Below the pieces are notes generated by a model. That model was not told the DNA's origin, did no database searches, and saw only the letters and a list, made by a program, of their open reading frames with translations. Positions 7,792 to 15,326 of a stretch of DNA of 27,615 nucleotides are shown here, in pieces (the stretch's first letter is position 1; each line of letters starts with the position of its first letter). The position numbers and the translations under genes are program-made. The stretch covers positions 1-27,615 of the forward strand of contig DGUP01000048.1 of NCBI GenBank assembly GCA_002394685.1, given 5' to 3'. This DNA comes from Treponema sp. UBA4307 (lineage in GTDB: Bacteria; Spirochaetota; Spirochaetia; Treponematales; Treponemataceae).

Positions 7792-9150
7792 ATGAAAAAA
7801 ATGGCAGTTATGGGAATGGCCGCTGCAGCCCTTCTCTCGTTAACAGGTTGTTCAAAATCAAATGGACAGAGCGCTAAGGCAGACAAAGCTCCTGATCCAG
7901 GTCCTTCAACAGGAACTATTTCAGTAATGAATTTTGCTCAGCCTGCAGAAAAGGCAATTCTTGATAAAGTAATCAAGCATTATGAAGAAACTCACCCGGG
8001 CGTAACAGTTGATGTAATCACAGTAACCCAGGACGAATATGGTCCAAAACTTCAGGCCCTGCTGGCTGCTAACAAGCTTCCTGATGTTTTCTACATGGGA
8101 CCTGAATCTGTTCGTCAGTACGTAGATAACAAAAAGGTTCTTGCCCTTGATGATTTTGTATATAACGCAACTGGTGCTGATGTAACTGATTTGTATGAAG
8201 CTGCCCTTAATGATTACCGCTATGACGGTAAGCTTTTAGGACAGGGTAAACTCTATGCTCTTCCAAAGGATTTTGGTCCTGCTGCCCTTGCATACAATAA
8301 GACACTTTTTGAAAAATATGGAATTCCTCTTCCAAGTCCTACAGAACCTTATACCTGGGAAGAGTTCATTGATGTTTGTAAACAGTGTACAAAGGATCTG
8401 GATGGTAATGGAGAAAATGATACATTCGGTACAGGTTTGAACGTTAACTGGTCACTTCATCAGTTTATCTGGGGAAACGGTGCTGACTATCTGGATTCAA
8501 CAGGAACAAAAGTTGCTGTTACAGATCCAAAGTTCGTTGAAGCCCTTCAGTTCTTTGCTGATCAGACAAATGTTTATCAGGTTACACCAAATGCAAACCA
8601 GGCTGCTTCACTGGATACATATCAGAGATGGCTTAAGGGGGAACTGGGATTCTTCCTTGCAGGAAGCTGGGATATTTCTACATTCAATACAACTCTTCCA
8701 TTTGAATATGACCTTATTCCATGGCCTGTTCACAATAAGGGAGACAAGACAGCTACTTACCGTGGTGGTGTAGGCTGGGCTGTTGCTGCAAATACAAAGA
8801 TGCCTCAGGCTGCTGCTGACCTTGCTCTTTATCTCTCTGCAGATAAGGAAGCAAACCAGATGTATGTTGATCAGGATTTACAGCTGCCAAACCTTAAGTC
8901 ACTTGCTTCTGCATATATTGAAAAACCTTCAATGCCTGCTAACAGACAGGAATTCATCCATATCATTTCTGAGTCTGGTCGTCCATGGCCATACAATCAG
9001 ACATACAATCGTGTATGGTATGATGATTTCTTCCTGAGCATTTCAAAGGTTCTTGACGGTTCAATGACAGCAAAAGATTACTGTGAGAAAGTTGCTCCAA
9101 AGATGCAGAAAGATCTGGACAAGGCTCTTAGCAAAGTAAATAAAGAATAG
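7792..9150 (+). CDS. ABC sugar transporter, substrate-binding lipoprotein (SBP_bac_1 type)
   Basis: A 452-residue extracytoplasmic solute-binding protein for a CUT1-type carbohydrate importer. AGGAGGAATAA precedes the ATG. The signal ends at lipobox LTGC with Cys20, followed by a short Ser/Gly/Lys-rich linker. The mature part has the family pattern: TISVMNFAQPAEKAILDKV at its start, FYMGPESVRQYV, FGTGLNVNW, then GELGFFLAGSWD around residue 285 and GGVGWAVAANTK after it. Length and layout are usual. Two permease genes follow at short spacing. Ligand probably arabino-oligosaccharides, inferred from the adjacent GH43 and GH51 enzymes and not from the binding site. Confidence 0.92.
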   Translation: MKKMAVMGMAAAALLSLTGCSKSNGQSAKADKAPDPGPSTGTISVMNFAQPAEKAILDKVIKHYEETHPGVTVDVITVTQDEYGPKLQALLAANKLPDVFYMGPESVRQYVDNKKVLALDDFVYNATGADVTDLYEAALNDYRYDGKLLGQGKLYALPKDFGPAALAYNKTLFEKYGIPLPSPTEPYTWEEFIDVCKQCTKDLDGNGENDTFGTGLNVNWSLHQFIWGNGADYLDSTGTKVAVTDPKFVEALQFFADQTNVYQVTPNANQAASLDTYQRWLKGELGFFLAGSWDISTFNTTLPFEYDLIPWPVHNKGDKTATYRGGVGWAVAANTKMPQAAADLALYLSADKEANQMYVDQDLQLPNLKSLASAYIEKPSMPANRQEFIHIISESGRPWPYNQTYNRVWYDDFFLSISKVLDGSMTAKDYCEKVAPKMQKDLDKALSKVNKE

Positions 9151-9185
9151 TAAAAATGTAATTTTACTGAAGGAATTATCTCTCA

Positions 9186-10112
9186 ATGGAAAAGACTGTT
9201 GTAAATAAAAAAAAGAAATGGAATGATGAGGCCAGGGCTGGACTGCTTTTTGCAATGCCACCTGTAATTGGTTTTGTACTTTTTACTGCAATCCCAGTTC
9301 TCTTTTCAGTGTTTGCAAGTTTTACTGACTGGAGTTCAATGACTAATCTTACAGATTTGTCTTCTCTGGAATTTCTGGGAATTGATAATTATAAAGAACT
9401 TTTTTCAGATTCTCAGTTCTGGAGAGCTCTCTGGAATACCTTTTTCTATATGATAGGAATTCCTCTTGGAATTATCTGGGCACTGGGACTTGCAATTTCT
9501 TTCAATAAACCTTTGCCCGGAATAAAAGCCTTTCGTGTGATTTATTATATTCCGGTTGTATCATCAATAGTTGCAGTTTCACTTTTGTGGCGCTGGGTCT
9601 ATAACGGTGATTATGGTCTGCTGAACCAGTTCCTTAAATGGGCACTTGGTGTTCAGGGGCCAAACTGGCTGGAAAAGGAACATACAGTAAAGCCTGCAAT
9701 CACAGCAATGTGTGTATGGCGTGGAGTTGGATCTACAGCTCTGCTCTATCTTGGAGGCTTGCAGAATATTCCTAAATCCTTATACGAAGCTGCTTATCTT
9801 GATGGAGCCGGAAGATGGACAATCTTCAGACATATTACCTGGCCTCTTATGAGACCAATTACATTCTTTGTTGTAATTACAGGTATTATTGGTGGTTCTC
9901 AGATGATTGTAGAACCTCAGATCATGGCTCCACTTGGAGGCGAAAATTATAGTGCAGCAACAATTGTATTCTACATCTGGCAAAAAGCGTTTGGTTCTGC
10001 CGATGCCAAGGGATTTGCTTGTGCTGCTGCCTGGGTTCTTGCACTGATAATTTTTATTGTTACTGCAATTCAATTTAAGTTTGGCCCTGAAAGCGATAAC
10101 TATCTGGAGTAG
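9186..10112 (+). CDS. ABC sugar transporter permease (first subunit, UgpA/MalF-like)
   Basis: A 308-residue inner-membrane protein with about six hydrophobic segments, starting at about residues 20-43. The conserved cytoplasmic EAA loop, which contacts the ATPase, is EAAYLDGAGRWTIFRHITWP from residue 201. AAGGAATTATCTC supplies the ribosome site. It lies 35 bp after the binding protein and 9 bp before the second permease, so the three form one operon. The short charged N-terminus (KKKKWNDEARAGL) is typical of the first permease of CUT1 systems. No gene for the ATPase follows. Confidence 0.93.
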   Translation: MEKTVVNKKKKWNDEARAGLLFAMPPVIGFVLFTAIPVLFSVFASFTDWSSMTNLTDLSSLEFLGIDNYKELFSDSQFWRALWNTFFYMIGIPLGIIWALGLAISFNKPLPGIKAFRVIYYIPVVSSIVAVSLLWRWVYNGDYGLLNQFLKWALGVQGPNWLEKEHTVKPAITAMCVWRGVGSTALLYLGGLQNIPKSLYEAAYLDGAGRWTIFRHITWPLMRPITFFVVITGIIGGSQMIVEPQIMAPLGGENYSAATIVFYIWQKAFGSADAKGFACAAAWVLALIIFIVTAIQFKFGPESDNYLE

Positions 10113-10121
10113 GAGAAAAAA

Positions 10122-11009
10122 ATGACATATTCTGTTGCGAAACCTTCCACTGTTAAACAAGGGTCTATAAAACGTGCTCATGTTATGGGAACGATAGGTG
10201 TTTATCTGTTCCTTATTCTGGGAGCAATTGTTATGATTCTTCCTCTTCTGTGGATGGTAGAATCTTCTTTGAAAACAAAGGAACAGTTTTTAACAACTCA
10301 GCTGTCTCTGGCTTTTCCAAAAAATCCTCAGTGGGGTAATTATTTTAAGAGAATATGGCAGATGTCACCAAGTCTGCAGCTTGGTATTGTCAATTCAATT
10401 ATCATCTCTTTTTCTACAATCATTGTAGGAACCTTTGCTTCTTCACTTGCGGCTTTTTCATATTCAAAGCTGCATTTTCCTGGAAAGAATAAACTCTTTC
10501 TTGCGGAACTTGCAACCATGATGATTCCATTTTCAATCATCATGATTCCTCAGTTTGTAATTTATGCAAAAATCGGCTGGCTGGATACCTGGGCTCCTTT
10601 GATTGTTCCTGGAATGCTGGGAAATGTTTCAATGATTTTCTTTCTGAGACAATATATGAACGGTATTCCAACATCAATGATTGAATCTGCCCGAATTGAC
10701 GGCGCCGGATTTTTCAGAATTTACTGGCAGATAATGATGCCGAATGCAAAACCTGCAGTTGCAGCTCAGGCTATTCTCTGGTTTATGGGAGCATGGAATG
10801 ATTACTTTGCACCTAGTATTTACTTGAATAATCCAAACAAGCTTACGGTTCAGGTTGTAATCAGTCAGCTTAATGCCATGTATGCAATTCAGACCGACTA
10901 TCCGTTACTTCTTGCGGCTTCAGTTGTTGCATTGCTTCCATGTCTGATAATCTTTATGATTTTCCAGAAACAGATTATTGCATCTGTTGCTATGACAGGA
11001 CTTAAATAA
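10122..11009 (+). CDS. ABC sugar transporter permease (second subunit, UgpE/MalG-like)
   Basis: A 295-residue inner-membrane protein with about six membrane segments, beginning around residues 20-46. The EAA-loop equivalent is ESARIDGAGFFRIYWQIMMP from residue 188. LLWMVESSLKTKEQF after the first membrane segment and FMGAWNDYFAPSIYL in the C-terminal third are hallmarks of the MalG-type partner. GGAGAAAAAA precedes the ATG. It ends the operon and is followed by two hairpins at 11034-11119. The pair of permeases with the binding lipoprotein is a full CUT1 importer except for the nucleotide-binding subunit. Confidence 0.93.
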   Translation: MTYSVAKPSTVKQGSIKRAHVMGTIGVYLFLILGAIVMILPLLWMVESSLKTKEQFLTTQLSLAFPKNPQWGNYFKRIWQMSPSLQLGIVNSIIISFSTIIVGTFASSLAAFSYSKLHFPGKNKLFLAELATMMIPFSIIMIPQFVIYAKIGWLDTWAPLIVPGMLGNVSMIFFLRQYMNGIPTSMIESARIDGAGFFRIYWQIMMPNAKPAVAAQAILWFMGAWNDYFAPSIYLNNPNKLTVQVVISQLNAMYAIQTDYPLLLAASVVALLPCLIIFMIFQKQIIASVAMTGLK

Positions 11010-11033
11010 AAGTCGAATTATATCTCTCTTCCT

Positions 11034-11061
11034 GTGGGTTGCCTTTTTGCAGGTGGCCCAC
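11034..11061 (+). repeat. Hairpin after the transporter operon
   Basis: GTGGGTTGCC (11034-11043) pairs with GGTGGCCCAC (11052-11061), ten pairs of which three are G-T; the loop holds TTTTT. The wobble pairs work only in plus-strand RNA, so it belongs to the transporter message. It has no T-tract after it and may protect the mRNA end. Confidence 0.4.
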
Positions 11062-11069
11062 TTTGTGGA

Positions 11070-11127
11070 GGCTGGCCGACTTTGATGATTGAAGAAATCA
11101 TATGGAAAGACGGCTGGCCTTCATTTT
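11070..11127 (+). terminator. Long stem-loop terminator of the transporter operon
   Basis: GGCTGGCCGACTTT (11070-11083) pairs with AAAGACGGCTGGCC (11106-11119), with two G-T pairs and one A-A mismatch. An inner stem, ATGATT (11085-11090) with AATCAT (11096-11101), caps it with loop GAAGA. TTCATTTTT follows on the plus strand. On the minus strand the wobble pairs are lost and no T-tract follows, so it mainly stops plus-strand transcription before the convergent araD. Confidence 0.6.
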
Positions 11128-11133
11128 TATAAA

Positions 11134-11880
11134 TTACTTTTGTCCGTAGTAAGCATTCTTACCATGTTTTCTCTGGTAGTGCTTGTCAATAACATAATCC
11201 GGCAGGCGCTCCCACTGAGGATTTATTGCCATAGTCATCCAGGCCATACGGGCAACTTCTTCAAGAACGGCTGCATTGTAAACAGATTTATCTGCATTTG
11301 CACCCCAGGTGAAAGGTCCATGGCCTGCAACAAGAACCATTGGATTTTCTGAAGGTGTAAGAGGCTTTAAAGGATTTCCATAGAAATCAACGGCTCCTAT
11401 TTTTTCAGGATGAAGGAAAGTGTCTACAATTATCAATCCTGTTTCTTTTTCGTATGCTCTTTCTACAGCTTCCTTTGTAAGGTGTGGTGTACATGGTACA
11501 TCATTTGCGCTGTGGTCAGCATGAGTGGTTCCCATCAGAGGAATTCCTTTTCCTGCCTGTGCCCATGCAACTGCGTGTGGAGAATGAGTGTGTGTTATTC
11601 CCCCAATATTTTCAAAGTATTTGTAAAGTATTGCGTGGGTTGGTGTGTCTGATGAAGGATTTAGTTTTCCTTCAACTTTGTTCATATCAAGGTCTACAAT
11701 GACCATATCATCAACAGTCATTGTGTCGTAAGGAACTCCTGATGGTTTGATTGCAAAAACACCTTTATCTTTATCGAAGGCAGAAACGTTGCCCCAGGTA
11801 TAAATTGCAAGGCCTCTTTTTGGAATCTGAATATTTGCTTCAAATGCTTCTTCTTTCAAAGACTGGTATATTGAACTCAT
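11134..11880 (-). CDS. araD: L-ribulose-5-phosphate 4-epimerase
   Basis: A 248-residue class II aldolase-fold enzyme that converts L-ribulose 5-phosphate to D-xylulose 5-phosphate, the last step of arabinose breakdown. Landmarks are GLAIYTWGNVSAFD (residues 23-36), KPSGVPYD, SSDTPTHA with Asp78, the metal-binding ITHTHSPHAVAWAQ with His97 and His99, TTHADHSANDVPCTPHL, and AGHGPFTWG with His187 as the third metal ligand. These match the known metal and catalytic residues of E. coli AraD. It lies 29 bp after the kinase gene with ribosome site AAGGAGAAAAAG, and the operon order is regulator-kinase-epimerase. Fuculose-phosphate aldolases are related, but the THADHSANDVPCT block is typical of epimerases. 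Confidence 0.95.
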   Translation of the reverse strand: MSSIYQSLKEEAFEANIQIPKRGLAIYTWGNVSAFDKDKGVFAIKPSGVPYDTMTVDDMVIVDLDMNKVEGKLNPSSDTPTHAILYKYFENIGGITHTHSPHAVAWAQAGKGIPLMGTTHADHSANDVPCTPHLTKEAVERAYEKETGLIIVDTFLHPEKIGAVDFYGNPLKPLTPSENPMVLVAGHGPFTWGANADKSVYNAAVLEEVARMAWMTMAINPQWERLPDYVIDKHYQRKHGKNAYYGQK

Positions 11881-11909
11881 TCTTTTTCTCCTTTTATGAT
11901 GATTAAAAA

Positions 11910-13505
11910 TTATTTTACGTTTTCAATTGCAGCTTTTTCTACTGCAAGACCTGCTGTGTAATTTTCAAAGAAACTGTTAAATCCTTCTTTATCGTCCTGT
12001 GATGCTTCAAAACTTTTTGATTTAGCAGAAACGAAAACTTCCTGATCAAGGTAATCCGGAAGACTGCGGCCATTTCCGTTTACTACAAAAGATGCCAGCA
12101 GTGCCATTCCCCATGGACCACCTTCACCTGCTGTTTCCATTAGTGAGATAGGTGTATGCATTGCAGATGACATTGCAAGCAGACCTGCATCCTGTGTCTT
12201 GAAAAATCCTCCGTGTCCTGTAAGTCTATCGATTTTTACATTTTCTTTATCAAAGAGAATATCCATTCCTGTTCTCAGTGCACCCAGTGATGTAAAGAGC
12301 TGTGCCCTCATGAAATTAGAAAGTGTAAAATTACAGTTTTGTTTTCTTACAAACAGTGGACGGCCTTCAGAAAACCCTGTGATTGATTCTCCTGAAATAT
12401 AGTTGTATGGAATACAGCCGCCACAATCCTTATCACCCTCAAGAGCGGCTCCCAGTAATTTTTCGTAGAGCATGCTTTTTTCAATTTTGAATCCGCATTT
12501 TTCAATAGCCTGTCCAAAAATACTGATCCATTTATCATATTCACCAGTACAGTTATTTGCATGAGCCATTGCAACCAGATCTCCGGAAGGAGTTGTAACA
12601 AGATCAATTTTACCGTTGTATGCTTTTGATAAATCTTTTTCAAGAACTACCATTGCAAATACGGATGTACCGGCAGAAACATTTCCTGTTCTTGGTCTTA
12701 CAGAATTTGTAGCAGCCATACCTGTTCCCGCATCTCCCTCAGGTGGAGCAAAAATTGTTCCACTTAAAAGATCTCCTGAAGAATCAAGAAATTTTGCTCC
12801 TTCCTCAGTCAATTTTCCAGCTTCATTTCCTGCTGTAAGAATCTCTGGAAGAATCTGGTCCAGGGTAAAATTAAAATTGCAAGGTTGAATAAGTTTATTA
12901 AAAGCTTCAATCATTTTTTGATTATAGTTTTTAGTTTTTATATCAATAGGGAACATACCCGAAGCATCACCGATACCCAGAACTTTTTTACCTGTTAACT
13001 GCCAGTGAACGTATCCGGCAAGAGTTGTAATAAAACTGACATTCTTAACGTGGTCTTCTTTATTCAAAATTGCCTGATAAAGGTGAGAAATGCTCCAGCG
13101 TTCAGGAATAGGGTAGTTAAAAAGAGCTGACAGTTCTTCTGATGCCTGACCTGTAATTGTATTGCGCCATGTTCTGAAAGGAACAAGAAGTTTGTTATCC
13201 TTGTCAAAAGCAAGATATCCGTGCATCATTGCACTAACACCCATTGCTTTTAGCTTTTTAAGTTTTACATTGTATTTTTTTTCAACATCTTTTTTCATTT
13301 CGGCATAACAGGTTCTAAGACCATTGTGAATTTCTTCAAGGGAATAAGTCCATATTCCGTTTACAAGAGAATTTTCCCAGTCAAAGGCACCTGAGGCAAT
13401 AGGTTTGTTCTGGTCATCGATCAGTACAGCTTTAATTCTTGTTGAACCAAATTCGATTCCCAGTACTGCATTTCCATCTGAAATAAATTTTGCAAGATTT
13501 TCCAT
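11910..13505 (-). CDS. araB: FGGY-family carbohydrate kinase, probable L-ribulokinase
   Basis: A 531-residue ATP-dependent sugar kinase that probably phosphorylates L-ribulose before the epimerase encoded next. The N-terminal ATPase segment is VLGIEFGSTRIKAVLIDD (residues 14-31); PEGDAGTGMAATNSVRPRTGNVSAGTS around 253-280 and GHGGFFKTQDAG with AGEGGPWGMALLAS in the C-terminal half match FGGY lobes. The start codon is 1 base after the regulator stop, with GGAG inside the regulator's last codons, so translation is coupled. The N-terminus differs from the classical E. coli AraB and resembles a group of FGGY kinases found with araD in Bacteroidetes and Firmicutes (from memory). Xylulokinase is the alternative; the adjoining epimerase favours ribulokinase. 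Confidence 0.83.
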   Translation of the reverse strand: MENLAKFISDGNAVLGIEFGSTRIKAVLIDDQNKPIASGAFDWENSLVNGIWTYSLEEIHNGLRTCYAEMKKDVEKKYNVKLKKLKAMGVSAMMHGYLAFDKDNKLLVPFRTWRNTITGQASEELSALFNYPIPERWSISHLYQAILNKEDHVKNVSFITTLAGYVHWQLTGKKVLGIGDASGMFPIDIKTKNYNQKMIEAFNKLIQPCNFNFTLDQILPEILTAGNEAGKLTEEGAKFLDSSGDLLSGTIFAPPEGDAGTGMAATNSVRPRTGNVSAGTSVFAMVVLEKDLSKAYNGKIDLVTTPSGDLVAMAHANNCTGEYDKWISIFGQAIEKCGFKIEKSMLYEKLLGAALEGDKDCGGCIPYNYISGESITGFSEGRPLFVRKQNCNFTLSNFMRAQLFTSLGALRTGMDILFDKENVKIDRLTGHGGFFKTQDAGLLAMSSAMHTPISLMETAGEGGPWGMALLASFVVNGNGRSLPDYLDQEVFVSAKSKSFEASQDDKEGFNSFFENYTAGLAVEKAAIENVK

Positions 13506-13506
13506 T

Positions 13507-14499
13507 TTAAATATTCTCCTTAAAATATATTGTTATTGGCATTGAAATGCTTTTTATTACGTTTCCGTTTATAATTTTCTGGTAAATTGATTTTACCGCT
13601 TCATATCCCTGTTCTTCTGCCCCCTGTGAAAGAAGACAGTCTATGAAACCTTCCTTCAGAAATTTTTTATTTTCTTTCATCAGGTCATATCCAACCAGTG
13701 AAAAATTTTTTTCAATATGATTTTCTTTACAATAGCGGGCAAACATGTATGAAGAGTTATCCGGCAGAAAGATTCCGTCCGGTTTCTGTGAAAGAATTTC
13801 TTTTATAAAAGTTTCTGCGCTTTTATGGTTAGAAAAGTTTTCTGTAATATTTATGATTTTTTTATCATTATAAAAATCAGAAAAACCTTTAGCTCTTTCA
13901 TTCAAGTTATAAGTTCCAGAATGCATCTGTATACAGAATATTTTTTTCGCAGCTGGAGAAAGAAGTTTCATCATTCTTCCTGCACATAGTCCTCCTGAAT
14001 AAGGATTTTGTGCTACTGTGGAAAGTGCCTGACTGCCGGGAAGGGGTGAGTCTACAAATACATATGGAATGTTAGAGAAAAGGTGAAGAGATTCTTTTAC
14101 TTCATCTGCCATTATTGGCGCGATTATAAGGGCTTGAAAATCAGCCTTTTCAGTTTCTTTTGCCTTTAAAAGAAAATCACCTTTTTTATCTCTGGCAAAT
14201 TCTATAAGGCAGACTTCCATTGCTAAAAGCTTAAGTTCGTCAATTGCTTTTTGTATTCCTGAATAGATAAGGTTCCAGTATGCAGAGTCACTTTTTAATT
14301 TAGGTAAAAGAACCCCAATGCGGACAGGCTTATTCAATGCCAGCTGTCTTGCCAGGGGATTTGGGGTAAAACCTGAGTCTTCAATAATTTTTTTTACTTT
14401 AGAAATAGTCTCAGGTGATACTCTTCCCCGGTTGTGGATAACCCGGTCAACAGTACCGATTGAAACTCCTGCTTTTTCAGCAATTTCATTAATTGTCAT
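13507..14499 (-). CDS. LacI-family transcriptional regulator
   Basis: A 330-residue one-domain-plus-effector repressor. The helix-turn-helix is at the extreme N-terminus (TINEIAEKAGVSIGTVDRVI, residues 2-21), then the hinge helix NPLARQLAL near 47-55. From about residue 59 (VRIGVLLPKLKSDSAYW) it has a periplasmic-binding-protein fold for a sugar, including YVFVDSPLPG, YSGGLCAGRMM and PDGIFLPDNSS. It heads an operon with the kinase and epimerase. No ribosome site is visible before the ATG. The promoter has a perfect palindrome over its start site, so it probably represses itself and the operon, with arabinose or an arabino-oligosaccharide as inducer (inference). Confidence 0.92.
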   Translation of the reverse strand: MTINEIAEKAGVSIGTVDRVIHNRGRVSPETISKVKKIIEDSGFTPNPLARQLALNKPVRIGVLLPKLKSDSAYWNLIYSGIQKAIDELKLLAMEVCLIEFARDKKGDFLLKAKETEKADFQALIIAPIMADEVKESLHLFSNIPYVFVDSPLPGSQALSTVAQNPYSGGLCAGRMMKLLSPAAKKIFCIQMHSGTYNLNERAKGFSDFYNDKKIINITENFSNHKSAETFIKEILSQKPDGIFLPDNSSYMFARYCKENHIEKNFSLVGYDLMKENKKFLKEGFIDCLLSQGAEEQGYEAVKSIYQKIINGNVIKSISMPITIYFKENI

Positions 14500-14507
14500 A
14501 TTTTATT

Positions 14508-14523
14508 GCGTGTACCTACACGC
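14508..14523. promoter_or_regulatory. Perfect palindromic operator at the lacI-araBD promoter
   Basis: GCGTGTA (14508-14514) and TACACGC (14517-14523) are exact inverted copies around CC. The site lies just downstream of the -10 box, spans the predicted start of transcription, and ends 8 bp before the start codon. GC-rich arms in AT-rich DNA make chance unlikely. Most LacI-family sites have a central CG; this one has CC/GG, so the binding protein still needs testing. Confidence 0.7.
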
Positions 14524-14525
14524 AA

Positions 14526-14554
14526 ATTATATTGCCGGCACCGTGAAAATGCAA
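14526..14554 (-). promoter_or_regulatory. Promoter of the lacI-araB-araD operon
   Basis: On the minus strand TTGCAT (14554-14549) and a perfect TATAAT (14531-14526) are separated by 17 bp. The predicted start, near 14519, falls inside the palindrome. This is the best sigma-70 promoter in the window. Confidence 0.75.
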
Positions 14555-14580
14555 GCAATTTTATTTGTTATATTTGAATT

Positions 14581-15198
14581 TTAAAATAAATTACCAGAAT
14601 TGCCGGAATGAGAAGAATTATGGGAAGATGAATTATTTTCTTTGTCCCGGACAATATGCTGCAGGGTGATTAATATAGTTACGATTGTATCTGTATGTTC
14701 TTTCTGATATATGTCGGCACACCATTTGTCATGAATTGAAAGGAATTTTTGACTGATTACCGCAACAATATTATCTTCCTGGTCATAGAGTTCAAATCTA
14801 AGGGAAAGAAAATTTCCCCTTAACTGCCAGCCCAATCCTTCAATATTTATAATATTCTTTACAAGATGAAAAAGTTCGCTGGAAATTTCAAAATCAATTC
14901 CGTTAGTCATATGTACAAAATGTCTTTGGTGAAGGGAAATGATTTTTCTTGTGATTTGTGCAATTTCTTTTCCATCAGAATTATGGACTTCCGTATAATC
15001 TTTAAAACTGAAAACTTTTGAATCCGCATAATAAAGTGTATTCTGATTGTTATCTTCAATATCAATATGATGTTTGAAATTAAATAATTCTTTACTGGAA
15101 AAAAGTGAAAGGGCAGGGGTACCGAATTTTTCAAGAATATCATCTTTTACATCTTCCCCGGCTTCCCTGAATTTATCAAATGCAGAAAAAAAACTCAT
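14581..15198 (-). CDS. LURP-one-related (YxjI/Tubby-like fold) protein
   Basis: A 205-residue cytoplasmic protein without signal peptide or membrane segment. The start at ATG 15198 is chosen because AAGGAGA lies at the right distance; the upstream 15270 start would lengthen it by 24 unconserved-looking residues. The strand pattern with SKVFSFKDYTEVHNSDGKEIAQITRK, HQRHFVHMTNGIDFEIS, GLGWQLRGNFLSLRFELYDQEDNIVAVISQKF and HDKWCADIY fits the LOR fold (PF04525), a closed beta-barrel around a hydrophobic helix (here DTIVTILITLQHIV). The C-terminus is a Ser/Asn/His/Gly tail. The biochemical role of bacterial members is not established. It has its own promoter and sits between the maf gene and the arabinose regulator, with no obvious link to either. 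Confidence 0.7.
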   Translation of the reverse strand: MSFFSAFDKFREAGEDVKDDILEKFGTPALSLFSSKELFNFKHHIDIEDNNQNTLYYADSKVFSFKDYTEVHNSDGKEIAQITRKIISLHQRHFVHMTNGIDFEISSELFHLVKNIINIEGLGWQLRGNFLSLRFELYDQEDNIVAVISQKFLSIHDKWCADIYQKEHTDTIVTILITLQHIVRDKENNSSSHNSSHSGNSGNLF

Positions 15199-15234
15199 AC
15201 GAAATCTCCTTAAAGAACTTTGAAGCAACAATCG

Positions 15235-15255
15235 CTGAGTAGACATAAAACTCAG
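15235..15255 (-). repeat. Hairpin in the leader of the LURP-like gene
   Basis: CTGAGT (15235-15240) and ACTCAG (15250-15255) are perfect inverted copies with a 9-base spacer. They lie in the transcribed leader between the promoter (15286-15313) and the ribosome site. The stem is short and its function unknown. Confidence 0.35.
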
Positions 15256-15285
15256 TTTTACTGACTGCAAAAGTTCATATGAAAA

Positions 15286-15313
15286 ATTATAATCCTATTC
15301 TGGGAAAATACAA
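15286..15313 (-). promoter_or_regulatory. Promoter of the LURP-like gene
   Basis: On the minus strand TTGTAT (15313-15308) is followed after 16 bp by a perfect TATAAT (15291-15286). It lies right after the maf stop codon and predicts a leader of about 80 nt. Confidence 0.55.
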
Positions 15314-15326
15314 ATATGAATTTATT

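Noticed and set aside
15199..15270. Start at 15270 for the LURP-like protein
   Set aside because: The 24 added residues overlap the leader hairpin and have no ribosome site, while AAGGAGA precedes 15198.
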